39,714 bases of DNA from positions 1-39,714 of the IMG/VR virus record IMGVR_UViG_3300043435_001314, one strand, 5' to 3'. The notes below the pieces were generated by a model, which was not told the origin of the DNA, did not search any database, and worked only from the letters and a program-made list of their open reading frames with translations. Positions 1 through 8,973 of the stretch are shown here, piece after piece. Position numbers and translations under genes: made by a program. This DNA is from a virus. The stretch's first letter is position 1; each line of letters begins with the position of its first letter.

Positions 1-3000
1 GTTTGATTAATTAAAGCTACTTGATCAGAATAATTAGTTTTAACTTCTTTTTTTAACTTCTTGTATTCTTCAATAGTTATATCTAGTGGGGTTCCAGATC
101 CTTGCATGCTTTCGTATAAAAGGGTATTTCTTTCTTTTAATGCCTTTGCATTATTGATTGCTTCTTTTATTTTGTCATTAAAGTTTGTAAACTTAAGGCC
201 TGCTTTTTCTGCAGCTTCTGCAGTCATTCCATAACCTAATGCGTTTAGTCTAAGGGCCTCTTTGTGAGCCTGCCACCTATCGTAACCATATTTGGCTATT
301 GCAGCACCTGCTCCAACAGCAAGATTAAATCTAGTAAATATACTTAATGATATTCCAAGTGCTTTGCTGAAAAGATTTGAGCTTCCAGTTAGCTTGCTTA
401 GCATTGTTCCATATTTAGTTAGCTGCGGAGCACCCGTAATTTTGTTAGCTCCAACTGCACCTATTGGAGTTCTTGCTTGTATAAATTTATTACCCATAAT
501 GCTTGTGCCTTTTCCTGCACCTGCATTCATCATGCTTCCCATAGCCAAGAATGGAAGGATTGATCCAACTTGTTTAATTACATCTCCTTGGGTTCCGCCA
601 ACTTTATCGCCAGCATAATTTGCACCTTGCTGTATTCCAAAAAATAATAATAGCTGCTTTAGCATTGGGACTATTCCACCAAGCCTAAAGCCATTTGGAA
701 TAGATCCGCCAGCTTTATATCCATTTGGAATTATTCCACCAGCATTTCTTGGAACAAATAGTTCTGGCCCCTTCTCTCCAACAATGTATGGCTGGCCTGC
801 ATTAACTGGTCCGCCCTTTTCTCTTCCCTCTAGCTTAAATATTAATTGTTTTAATGCATCTGTAATTGAAGTATCTTTTTTAGATTCCCAATTTGCAAAC
901 TTCTTTCTAAGTATTTCTCTATCTATTTGAGAAAGAACTTTTCGTCCAAGAGGATCGGACAAAGTTGAAGATGCAGCAGACCTTATTACTGTATCCATAA
1001 TATCTGGCTCTAATGCTTTTATTAGCTGGCCTTTTGCATTTTTTGTATAGCCGTACGGCATTTCTTTTGCAAGTTCGCCTGCTAGCTTGTCGTAAAGAAT
1101 TCTTTGAGTTCTCTTTGTTAGCCCTGTTGATGCAAAAAGCTTTTCAGCCATTCCAATTTCTAAAGAAGTAACTCCCCAACCACCAGTTGAGTCTTTGCCA
1201 AATCCTGCTCCAATTCTGTGAAGCGCTTTGCCTTTTGTGATTGCTCCAATTAGTCCGCCTAATATAAATCCATTTTGTGGTGTTTTAAAAGCATTGTCGG
1301 AAAGGCTTACTGCATGTCCAGACTGCCTACGCTTTAGCTCATCTGCTGCAAGCATTTTAGCAATTGCTGCGGGAGTCATTGTTTTTTCTGGAGACATTGT
1401 TACTGATGAATGAACTCCGTGCAAGTCCTGATAGGTTTTTCTTCTTGCATCAGATAGTCTTTCAATCATTGCATTGTAAATAACTTTTTCTTCTGCGGTT
1501 AAATCAGGGAATCTTGCAACAGTTTGCTTTAGTTTAGGCAAAGCTTCATTAATTTCTTTAAGCATTCGATCATTGTATTGATCTGCTGTCATCCCTTTTG
1601 GAATATCTGAAGTTGCTTCAGCAAAGAATTTTTTTGTGCTGCTTCCCTTTACTCCTAGCAAGTTAACCATTGCTTGGTGTTTAAAAGAAGGCATGATTGC
1701 TGAATAATCTCTAAGGCCAGATGCTGTAGAAAAAACTCCAGCTGGGCCGACGTCTCCCAAAACATTTCCAGAAAGGTTTCCTCTTCCTAAATCTTTATCT
1801 CCACGCAAGGCAGAAGCAACTAGCTGTCTGAAGTACTGGTCGTTTGTAAATTTAGAGTCTGTTGATGCAAATCTTGGATCATACTCAGACTCTAGTGCAA
1901 GAAGTTTTCTTTTTCCAGCAGGGTCTGTTGGGTCTTTAATTACAACAATTTTTTGTTTTGGTGCATGAAGCCCATGAACTTCACGAGCAATTTGTGTTGC
2001 TCTCATTTCAGCTAAAGCTGCTTTTTCATCTAATACTGGCTTTACGAATACCTTGCTTCCATCTTTTGAATAAATACCACCAATGCCTGCAACTGGAAAG
2101 CTTCTTCCTGTTGTAGGAGAAAGTATTTCTCCATATTCAGTAACTTGCTTTTTTGAAAATCTAGAATCTTTGACTGCTTGATCTGCTTTTACCATTGCAG
2201 TTTTTGCTGCTCTTTGGGCTTCTACTTGTTTAATGGATCTTGGCATTCCAAGGAATACTGTTCCTCCTGGGAACAATCTTTGTGCCATTGGAACCTGGCC
2301 GCCATCATTTAATCCTATGTTTTCGCCAATTTCTCCACCAGCGTTTCTTCTTGCAATAATTTTAAGTGCGTGACTTACTCCACTAGATGTAGTTAGGAGT
2401 GTGGCTAAATTAGTGCCTTTAGCCCAAGAGGGTAGCCTAGAACCTATTGTTCTATTTTCACTTACCCAGGTTAGTCTGCCATCTTTTCTTTTAACTATCT
2501 GGCCTTTTTGAATTGAGTTATTAGGCTTTCCTGTTATTAGTCCACGAGCTATGGCTTCATCTTTAGTTAAAACCTCTTTAGCTCTTTCAGTAAATACTTG
2601 AGATATAGCAGAAAATAAATTTCTTCTTCCGCCAGCTTTTGATGGGTCAATCCTAATTCCACGCAAAGCAGGCTTAAATATTTCTTTAGCAAGTCTTTCA
2701 AAACCAAACGGGTCGAGCTTGCCGCCGATCATCCTGCTTGCATTTTCTGGAAGTTCTAATTTACGAATCAATTCTTTAAGCGCTGCTGAGTTTCTTCTTT
2801 CTGCTTGAACCGCATCCCCACCTAGTGTGACTGCTGCTTCATTCATTAAGCTGTTCGGATTCATTCCAGAATCTAAGGTTGCTCTTATTAAGCTTGCTAT
2901 GTAACTTCCAGTTAAACCTTTTCCATTAGAATTTACTCCAAGATTTAATTCTCTTGGAAGTAGCAATGCCATTCCGCTTAAGTCTTCTGTAATATGTGTT

Positions 3001-6000
3001 CTTTGTAACGCTAGCTTTTTAGGATTTCCTAAACCGCCTCCACCGTTTCTTCCAAGACCAGATGTATTTCCTGGTCCGCCGTTTAGCTCGTACATTAAAG
3101 GCATATTTCTTTGTGCAATGTGCGCTGGTATTACTGCTTCTCCAGGTGTTAATACAACTGGGACCTGACCACCTTCTTGTGCATAATAAGATTTGCCTCC
3201 AAGAATATTTGTTATTAACGGTAGATGCTTTTCAGTAGCAGCTTTATTGATTACAAATGATCCAGGCTCAGCTGTTGTATGGTATGTATCTGTGTTGCCA
3301 GTTCCTGGAACAAAACCACCTTTTGCAAACTTTGGCTTTGTTGTTTCTATGTTGTATCCAGCACCAGAAGTTCTTACCCCGCCAAGAGCTCTTGCGATTC
3401 TATCAACCATTGCTTTTGTAGGTCCTTTATGGAACATCTCTTTCATATTAGACTTTCCTGTAGCTGGATCTACTACTGGCTGAGAGGTTAGTGGTACTGT
3501 TCCTAGGTTTGCTGTTCTGCCCATTCCCGCTGCAGTTAGTCTTGTTGTTTCTGCAAGCATTGCTTCTACTGTTGCATTTAATGAAATAATTCTTGCTCTA
3601 GCTTGTTCTACTGTTATTTTACTTTGCTGAACTTGCTGAACAATTGCTGCAGTTTCTTTTGCTGCAAGGTCTGTTATCTGGCTAAACTCTGGCAACAATG
3701 CTTGGTAAGAATCAGATAAGCTTGATGTAACAGTTCCTGTTGCCATCACTTCCGCCTTTAGTATCTTAAGCTCTGCTTCAGATTGCATAGCAATAGCGGC
3801 TGTCATTGCATGCCATTTTGCAGCTTCTGCTGCAACAATTCCTGTGGAGGTTCCTCCTATTGATGTTAGTCCAGGGATTTTTGGTAGATCGCTGTCCATA
3901 TAAGCCTGTGGATTTCTGCCAACTCTTATATTTACTGGCTTTGATCCTGGTACTGTTCCAAATATTGTTCCTGCTTGTGGATTTCCAGATGGAATTAAGT
4001 GAGACATGTCTCTAGAATATGGTGCACCAACTAGTGGATTATTTTTATCTACCACTCTTCCAGCGGGTCCTGCTGCCATAATTACTCCGCCTGCTACTGT
4101 TGATACTGCTGGCTGAACAGATACTTTGGCTGCATTTGCTTTTGCTTCTAGATTTATAAATGATTCTGCAAGTGTATTTACTGCATTAGATAAAACAATA
4201 GTTGCTTCTGTATCCGAGTAGAACGATGTTGCAAGACCTTTAGCAGCAGCATCTGCGGCTATGATCTCTGGTGTTAATAATTTAAATCCGTGCCCACCCT
4301 TTGCTAATTGTCTTAGATGGAATATTCCCTTGATTACATATCCAATAAAGTTGCCCATAACACCCGTCAACATAATAAGAGGTCCAGCAATTGCTGTGAA
4401 ACCTCCTAATACATTTAATAATGTTTTAACTGGCTCTGGAAGCTTCTGGAAAAACTTTATAATTGCGTCGACAACTTTTAATACCTTTGTGCTTATTCTT
4501 AAGAATTGCTCTCCTGCGCCAGCTAGGTCTGCTTGAACTGATGCCCAAGCTCTCTTGAACTGCCCAGAGGCTGATTCTGTCATCATCTTTAATTCTCGAT
4601 CTGAAATTGCTGCTAGTTCTGTTACGCTAGCCTTCATTAAGTCCATTACTTGAAGTGTTTGTGATCCAGACTTTCCTAGGTTTTCAAATAACGCCGACAT
4701 TCTTGCAAACTGGAACTTACCAAATAGCTGTTCAATTGCTCTTGATTTATCTAGCGGATTAAGATTGTCTAGTGCGGCCTGCAATGATAATATTGTTGCA
4801 GTTAGATCACCAGCATTATCATTTACAATACCCTTTAGATCAATTCCAAATCCCATAAACTGCTCTGTTGCAACTTTAGTTGGGTTAATAAGTGATGCCA
4901 TCGCTGACTTAATTGCGTTTGCACCTTCTGATGCATTTACTCCGCCTTCTTTCATTGCAGTAAGGTAGAGCGCTAAATCTTTTACATCTCCGCCAAGAGA
5001 TTTAATTACTGGACCAGCTTTAGGAATTGCTTCAGTCAAATCTGCAAGGCTTGTTGATGTCTGGTTTTCAACTGCGTTGAGGAAGTCAATTGATTGTGCT
5101 AGTTCATCGGTGCTCTGCTTAAAGGCATTTTGAATTGCAAGAGTTGCTTTCATCGCATCTTGTCTATCAACTTCACCAAGCACGGCAAGTCTTGTTGTTT
5201 GCTGCGTAGCGGCAATTAAATCATTACCCTGTTGTCCTGTTGCTGCTAAGTCTGCAGCGAGTGCGATTGTTTCTTTATAGGCAACACCATAAGAGCCAGC
5301 AATTTCTCTAGCTGTTGCAGTAACATCTTTTCTTACCTGTGCCAGATCTGCAGATGAAGTTGCTGCAAGCCCTCCATAAACTTTTGTTAATCTTACTAAT
5401 TCTGCGTCTGCTTCTCTGAATGCTTTTTGTGCTGCCGCTCCGAACATAACCAAAGGAACAGTTAGTCCTACTGTAAGCTGGCGACCAGCCCATTGGGTAT
5501 TTTTACCCCAGTTAATAAGACCTGTTGATCCGTCAAGCATTACCTTGTTCATTATTGCGGCTTCTTGTCGAGCAATAGCCATCTTGTTCTTTATTTCATC
5601 AAGACCTTTTGCAACCATGACATTGTATTGCATTTGTCCTTGTGCATTTTTGCCTACAGGTTGAACTATAGCCTGTTGCAGCATTACCTGCTGCTTAGCT
5701 AAGTCTCTAATTAAATTGCTTGTCTTCTTTGTATGGCCGCTCCAAGCATTATAATAATCGTTGAGCTTGAGGCGACCTCTATCTAAGTTCTTTCCGAACT
5801 TGTCTACGTCTGATGATAGGGATACAAAGTGTTGCGAGAACTGTCCTGTTGATGTTAGCGTTGTTGCAAACGACTTGTTCATCACAGCAATTTGATTTGC
5901 TAGTTTTGCGTTTGTTCCCGCTGTTGTTTCTTGCAGTTTTATGAGTTGGGCAGTAACCGCAGCTAGCTGAGCTCTTAAGCTCGTAAAGTCTGCGTGGGCG

Positions 6001-6032
6001 GTAATATTGGTCGTTATTATATTATCTGCCAT
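1..6032 (-). CDS. Tail tape measure protein (3' end beyond window)
   Basis: One uninterrupted reading frame runs from ATG at 6032 to the left edge (2010 codons, no stop), so the C-terminus is missing. Tape measure proteins set tail length and leave the virion with the DNA. Residues about 180-430 resemble the TP901-type tape measure core (AREIAGSYG, DLAATGQQGNDL, MKEGGVNASEGANAIKSAM). Hydrophobic stretches lie near residues 175-200, 515-560 and 1860-1960. Gly-rich motifs typical of these proteins recur: GGFVPGTGNTDT, GGQVPVVLTPGEAVIP, GGQVPMAQRLFPGG, GQPYIVGEKGPELFVP. Residues about 1310-1510 look different and have a kinase-like pattern (see findings). The gene starts 9 bases after the tail chaperone stop and has only a weak ribosome site, so translational coupling is likely. 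At about 0.15 nm per residue, 2010 residues imply a tail of at least about 300 nm (inference). Confidence 0.93.
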   Translation of the reverse strand, partial: MADNIITTNITAHADFTSLRAQLAAVTAQLIKLQETTAGTNAKLANQIAVMNKSFATTLTSTGQFSQHFVSLSSDVDKFGKNLDRGRLKLNDYYNAWSGHTKKTSNLIRDLAKQQVMLQQAIVQPVGKNAQGQMQYNVMVAKGLDEIKNKMAIARQEAAIMNKVMLDGSTGLINWGKNTQWAGRQLTVGLTVPLVMFGAAAQKAFREADAELVRLTKVYGGLAATSSADLAQVRKDVTATAREIAGSYGVAYKETIALAADLAATGQQGNDLIAATQQTTRLAVLGEVDRQDAMKATLAIQNAFKQSTDELAQSIDFLNAVENQTSTSLADLTEAIPKAGPVIKSLGGDVKDLALYLTAMKEGGVNASEGANAIKSAMASLINPTKVATEQFMGFGIDLKGIVNDNAGDLTATILSLQAALDNLNPLDKSRAIEQLFGKFQFARMSALFENLGKSGSQTLQVMDLMKASVTELAAISDRELKMMTESASGQFKRAWASVQADLAGAGEQFLRISTKVLKVVDAIIKFFQKLPEPVKTLLNVLGGFTAIAGPLIMLTGVMGNFIGYVIKGIFHLRQLAKGGHGFKLLTPEIIAADAAAKGLATSFYSDTEATIVLSNAVNTLAESFINLEAKANAAKVSVQPAVSTVAGGVIMAAGPAGRVVDKNNPLVGAPYSRDMSHLIPSGNPQAGTIFGTVPGSKPVNIRVGRNPQAYMDSDLPKIPGLTSIGGTSTGIVAAEAAKWHAMTAAIAMQSEAELKILKAEVMATGTVTSSLSDSYQALLPEFSQITDLAAKETAAIVQQVQQSKITVEQARARIISLNATVEAMLAETTRLTAAGMGRTANLGTVPLTSQPVVDPATGKSNMKEMFHKGPTKAMVDRIARALGGVRTSGAGYNIETTKPKFAKGGFVPGTGNTDTYHTTAEPGSFVINKAATEKHLPLITNILGGKSYYAQEGGQVPVVLTPGEAVIPAHIAQRNMPLMYELNGGPGNTSGLGRNGGGGLGNPKKLALQRTHITEDLSGMALLLPRELNLGVNSNGKGLTGSYIASLIRATLDSGMNPNSLMNEAAVTLGGDAVQAERRNSAALKELIRKLELPENASRMIGGKLDPFGFERLAKEIFKPALRGIRIDPSKAGGRRNLFSAISQVFTERAKEVLTKDEAIARGLITGKPNNSIQKGQIVKRKDGRLTWVSENRTIGSRLPSWAKGTNLATLLTTSSGVSHALKIIARRNAGGEIGENIGLNDGGQVPMAQRLFPGGTVFLGMPRSIKQVEAQRAAKTAMVKADQAVKDSRFSKKQVTEYGEILSPTTGRSFPVAGIGGIYSKDGSKVFVKPVLDEKAALAEMRATQIAREVHGLHAPKQKIVVIKDPTDPAGKRKLLALESEYDPRFASTDSKFTNDQYFRQLVASALRGDKDLGRGNLSGNVLGDVGPAGVFSTASGLRDYSAIMPSFKHQAMVNLLGVKGSSTKKFFAEATSDIPKGMTADQYNDRMLKEINEALPKLKQTVARFPDLTAEEKVIYNAMIERLSDARRKTYQDLHGVHSSVTMSPEKTMTPAAIAKMLAADELKRRQSGHAVSLSDNAFKTPQNGFILGGLIGAITKGKALHRIGAGFGKDSTGGWGVTSLEIGMAEKLFASTGLTKRTQRILYDKLAGELAKEMPYGYTKNAKGQLIKALEPDIMDTVIRSAASSTLSDPLGRKVLSQIDREILRKKFANWESKKDTSITDALKQLIFKLEGREKGGPVNAGQPYIVGEKGPELFVPRNAGGIIPNGYKAGGSIPNGFRLGGIVPMLKQLLLFFGIQQGANYAGDKVGGTQGDVIKQVGSILPFLAMGSMMNAGAGKGTSIMGNKFIQARTPIGAVGANKITGAPQLTKYGTMLSKLTGSSNLFSKALGISLSIFTRFNLAVGAGAAIAKYGYDRWQAHKEALRLNALGYGMTAEAAEKAGLKFTNFNDKIKEAINNAKALKERNTLLYESMQGSGTPLDITIEEYKKLKKEVKTNYSDQVALINQ

Positions 6033-6041
6033 ATATATATG

Positions 6042-6706
6042 TTACTCTATAGAGTATCCTAATCCTGCTCCGATGCCAAATCCAGCTTCTGCTGCAAAAC
6101 CACCTTGTAATGAAACAACATCATCTGCTGATGCTCCTATACCAAGTGCTCTTCTTCTAACATCTTCGAAGGTTGATCCCTCCCCATTTTGATTACTGCT
6201 TTCATTTAATTCAACACCCTGAATTAAAGCTAAGAACTTTCTTTTCTCTTCTTCAGTTTTTTGCATTGACTTAAAAGTCTGGACCATCTCTGGCATTGAA
6301 AGACTATCTTCTAGTTCTTCGTAATTTTTCCAATTACCTAAAAGAAATACTTCCCCTTCTAAGGCGGCTAAATCTAGTTCTGACCAGCCAGTACTGTTGC
6401 CGCTAGTAGGTTTGGGTCGTCCATCTTAATTCCTCCGCATACTTCAAGAATGCGATTGATTGTTGGAACGTCAAGTGTGTCTTCAAATGCGTCAATATCT
6501 TTAACTAGCTCTGGGAGTTGCTTTTCTAAAGCCACTGCACATGCTTCAATTAAAATTGTTAGTGTTTCGTCTTCTGATGTTACTTCTGCTGTCTTTTGAA
6601 TGACTATCATAAACTTACGAAGCTCTTTAATTGTTAAAGGCTTAAGTTTAACTGTTGCGCCATTTTGTAGTTGAATCTCTTCAACGTCGTATACTGTAGT
6701 TGCCAA
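6042..6706 (-). CDS. Tail assembly chaperone, long -1 frameshift product (gpGT-like)
   Basis: This is the predicted fusion made by slipping back one base at CCCAAAC (6416-6410). Ninety-nine residues come from the upstream frame and 122 from the frame that stops at 6042, giving 221 aa. The downstream frame is open across the slip site and encodes GWSELDLAALEGEVFLLGNW, then an acidic helical region with an EEEKRKFLALIQGVEL motif, typical of the T part of actinophage-type tail chaperones. By analogy with lambda gpG/gpGT, both products bind the tape measure and recruit tail tube subunits; neither ends up in the virion. Position between major tail protein and tape measure is the classical one. The downstream part has no convincing start of its own. 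Confidence 0.85.
6374..6706 (-). CDS. Tail assembly chaperone, short product (gpG-like)
   Basis: 110 aa, read without frameshifting. The start is TTG at 6706, chosen because a strong AGGAGG lies six bases upstream and no ATG competes. The protein opens with a short beta segment (VEEIQLQNGATVKLKPLT) followed by helices (IKELRKFMIVIQ, TLTILIEACAVALEK), as in other tail chaperone N-domains. It ends eleven codons after the CCCAAAC slip site. It should be the abundant form, with the longer fusion as the minor form. A terminator and promoter just upstream separate it from the major tail gene, so chaperone and tape measure can be expressed at a different level from the tube protein. Confidence 0.85.
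   Translation of the reverse strand: MATTVYDVEEIQLQNGATVKLKPLTIKELRKFMIVIQKTAEVTSEDETLTILIEACAVALEKQLPELVKDIDAFEDTLDVPTINRILEVCGGIKMDDPNLLAATVLAGQN
6410..6416 (-). promoter_or_regulatory. -1 ribosomal frameshift slip site CCCAAAC
   Basis: On the minus strand the zero frame reads GAC-GAC-CCA-AAC and the -1 frame reads CCC-AAA-C, a perfect X-XXY-YYZ heptamer. It sits eleven codons before the zero-frame stop, and the -1 frame is open for 122 further codons. This matches the conserved frameshift of tail chaperone genes in long-tailed phages. I did not identify a stimulatory stem or pseudoknot with confidence. Confidence 0.88.
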
Positions 6707-6735
6707 TTTAATCCTCCTAGGATCTTGTCTTAATT

Positions 6736-6764
6736 ATTGTATCATATCCAAAATATAAGAGCAA
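6736..6764 (-). promoter_or_regulatory. Candidate promoter for tail chaperone/tape measure
   Basis: TTGCTC (-35, 6764-6759), a 17-base spacer and extended -10 TGATACAAT (TACAAT at 6741-6736). It lies directly after the major tail gene terminator and about 30 bases before the TTG start. The -35 is weak (3 of 6), so the call rests on the extended -10 and its position. Confidence 0.45.
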
Positions 6765-6767
6765 TAG

Positions 6768-6792
6768 AAAGCCCCCCAATTTCTTGGGGGGC
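6768..6792 (-). terminator. Rho-independent terminator after major tail gene
   Basis: A perfect 9-bp stem GCCCCCCAA/TTGGGGGGC (6771-6779 with 6784-6792) closes a 4-base loop and on the minus strand is followed by TTTCT. It lies 25 bases after the major tail protein stop. The GC-rich stem stands out in AT-rich surroundings. Confidence 0.85.
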
Positions 6793-6816
6793 AACCTATT
6801 AATTAAATTAAATTAA

Positions 6817-7509
6817 TTATGCTACTAGGACACGGTCAATAATAACGCCGTATTCCTTGCCTGCCTTTGCTTCTACTGGAAGCAAACGGAAGGTTACTGG
6901 GAATGTTGTTGCTGCGTTACGTGATAGTGAGAACTGTGACTGTTGTACAGAAAGAACACGACGAGCATAATATACACGCTCTGCCTTTGTTACGCCTTCT
7001 GTAGGTGCCTGTCCAACTGCTACTAGCTGACGCTCTGTTGGTGCAATACCAAGAGCTCCTGCTTCTAGACCAATTGTAGATGTCTTTGTATCTGTTGCAC
7101 CTGCTGTTGCTGCTGATCCTGCTTGTCCGAATACTGCAAGAACGTTCTCAAGAGTACCTTCTGCAAGCTCTGTTGCAATCATAACTTCCATTGACTCTTT
7201 GAAAAGCTTTGCTGAGTCAAGAAGCTGATCTACTGTTACTGAACCGTATGATGGGTTGTAAGTAATTTGAAGACCGTTATTTGTAAATCCAACGTTTCTC
7301 CACTTTGTAGCGTTTGCTGGCAAGTTAAGTGTGTCTGCGTATGGTACTGTTGCTGGTACTGGTGGTGTTGCTCCTGCTGCCTTTACAACAAAACTTACAC
7401 CGTCGGTTGAACCTGGCTCCATGTCATCCTTGTAGTTTGCTGATGTTGAATCAAGTGCTGACAAGAATAGTGGAGAAGCTCCAACTAGAATATTTTTGGC
7501 TGATGCCAT
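6817..7509 (-). CDS. Major tail (tube) protein
   Basis: 230 aa. ATG at 7509 is chosen over an upstream in-frame start because GGAGGT lies 7 bases before it; the protein then begins MASAKNILVGASPLFLS. The sequence resembles actinophage-type tail tube subunits: an N-terminal strand segment, a central NNGLQITYNPSYGSVTVDQL stretch, and a C-terminal beta-rich TFPVTFRLLPV...GVIIDRVLV. No sheath gene is nearby, consistent with a siphovirus. The gene sits between the tail completion protein and the tail chaperone, as expected, and is followed by a strong terminator, consistent with a highly expressed structural subunit. No family search was possible; the call combines sequence character and gene order. 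Confidence 0.85.
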   Translation of the reverse strand: MASAKNILVGASPLFLSALDSTSANYKDDMEPGSTDGVSFVVKAAGATPPVPATVPYADTLNLPANATKWRNVGFTNNGLQITYNPSYGSVTVDQLLDSAKLFKESMEVMIATELAEGTLENVLAVFGQAGSAATAGATDTKTSTIGLEAGALGIAPTERQLVAVGQAPTEGVTKAERVYYARRVLSVQQSQFSLSRNAATTFPVTFRLLPVEAKAGKEYGVIIDRVLVA

Positions 7510-7624
7510 TTGTATTACCTCCATTAAATAAATATATATATTGACTTACTTTTTAAATCTAAATCAAAGCTGGCTAGGCTTTTTCCTCTTAGCTAATTTT
7601 ACTGGATAACTTGACTAAAAGCAA

Positions 7625-8134
7625 CTAGTTGAATCTACCCTTAGAATCAGTACTCCTGGAGTATTTGGCCTCTAGGATCACATCTGTTGACATAAAGCCT
7701 TTTAATTCTAGGGAGGGCTCTATGGGTGATGTTTCTATCACATGAATACTATGGAATTTTAGCTTACTGGGCCGAATTGAATTATTTACATCTTGGGCAG
7801 ATTCGTCCATTCTTCTAAATAGGTCCATCATGATGTTTCTTATTTCATAGATTTCTGTGACATCTGTTGAATATATAGTAAAAAGAATTTTCTCGCAGGC
7901 CAAGAGCCAGATGTCTTCAAATGAAAGACCTATCTTGTCATAGATAATGTGCTTCTTTCCATTTAAAAATTGATCCATTTCTGGGGATTGCTGTACTGGG
8001 ATAATGGGTATAATCTCTGTACCTAGGTTATCTGAATAATAATCATAGGCATCAAATATCCCCGCCGCCTTTAATTCTTTCCATAAAAATTTACGAAGCT
8101 CAAACATTGCGTCTACTTTATAATCTACGGTCAT
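7625..8134 (-). CDS. Tail terminator / tail completion protein
   Basis: 169 aa, sharing ATGA with the stop of the preceding neck gene. Mixed alpha/beta protein with an N-terminal helix (MFELRKFLWKELKAAG) and central SFEDIWLLACEKILFTIYS. Small proteins between the HK97 gp10-like neck gene and the major tail gene usually cap the tail tube at the head-proximal end (lambda gpU/SPP1 gp17 role). The call is mostly positional, because this family is poorly conserved. The 115-base gap after it contains a weak hairpin (7566-7582) and AT-rich sequence but no convincing promoter. Confidence 0.65.
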   Translation of the reverse strand: MTVDYKVDAMFELRKFLWKELKAAGIFDAYDYYSDNLGTEIIPIIPVQQSPEMDQFLNGKKHIIYDKIGLSFEDIWLLACEKILFTIYSTDVTEIYEIRNIMMDLFRRMDESAQDVNNSIRPSKLKFHSIHVIETSPIEPSLELKGFMSTDVILEAKYSRSTDSKGRFN

Positions 8135-8973
8135 AGCGAGCCTCCAAATGCTGCATGTAATGATGCGTCAGCCTGTACCCTTATTTTACCAGGGGTGAAG
8201 CTATATTGCACTTTTTTAATATTCATTGGAACATCAAGCGCCTTTGCTATTTTTGAATTAAATATCCTTTGTAGCCCAGACGATTTAATTGAAGCGTTAA
8301 CTAATTGACCTCCAAAAAATCTTCCATACGACAATGCAAACTGGTGTGATGCTTGGGCTCCACCAGGCTTCTTAACGGTCACTGACGTGCCTTTGGGCAT
8401 AAAGACTGTTTCACCATCCATCTCGAACACAAGTCGCTCAGCGGACCTTGGGCGGATTACTATGGGCATTCCAGCTTCCATCACGTCTGCCTTGTTTGCA
8501 AATACATATTTTTTCTTTTGTTTTTTATTTTTAGTTGGTACGGATGAAACTGATGGCTTAAAGTTATAATTTATTCTAAATGAAAGTCCTTCTGTTTCAA
8601 TTGTATAAAGTTTAAATAGTCTAGAGGAAGGTGTGCCTGCCTTATTCCATTCGTAAACATGGTGTAATGATCTAGGCTTTGTTCTTGCCTGTGAATCCAT
8701 ATATAGCCCAAAATCTTTTTCTATCTGATTAAAGATAGTTGTTTTAAACAAATTCTTAAATGATTCGTTTGTAGTTAGTTTAGACATTACTGCAGCCTCA
8801 TAATATAAAAATGCAGATATCTGTGCAACTGTGCTGTCCTTTAAAATTCCTGGGACTGAACCTGCCATCAATCTTTCAAGCCCACTGGCAGTCTGAATTA
8901 AGGCTACGCTAGAATCCAATTTCCTGATTCTCCGATCTCTTTGCAATAGAGTTATATGCAAGGACATTACCAA
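8131..8973 (-). CDS. Neck protein, possibly HK97 gp10-like
   Basis: Up to 280 aa. The start at 8973 gives a 65-base overlap with the preceding gene; TTG at 8919, with AGGA just upstream, would reduce the overlap to 11 bases and trim 18 residues, and may be the real start. The protein has an N-terminal helical region (VAQISAFLYYEAAVMSKL), a PRSLHHVYEW segment, a lysine-rich linker near residue 150 (KNKKQKKKYVF) and a beta-rich second half. Longer than typical HK97 gp10 proteins (110-150 aa). Position after the head closure gene and before the tail terminator supports a head-tail joining role. Function assigned by context. Confidence 0.6.
   Translation of the reverse strand: MVMSLHITLLQRDRRIRKLDSSVALIQTASGLERLMAGSVPGILKDSTVAQISAFLYYEAAVMSKLTTNESFKNLFKTTIFNQIEKDFGLYMDSQARTKPRSLHHVYEWNKAGTPSSRLFKLYTIETEGLSFRINYNFKPSVSSVPTKNKKQKKKYVFANKADVMEAGMPIVIRPRSAERLVFEMDGETVFMPKGTSVTVKKPGGAQASHQFALSYGRFFGGQLVNASIKSSGLQRIFNSKIAKALDVPMNIKKVQYSFTPGKIRVQADASLHAAFGGSL

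Noticed and set aside
6042-6296. Independent 84-aa gene
   Set aside because: The frame is open far upstream to a perfect slip site and lacks a ribosome site; it is the second part of the tail chaperone fusion.
7566-7582. Terminator before the major tail gene
   Set aside because: Only a 5-bp stem; its T-run is on the plus-strand side, where there is no gene to end.
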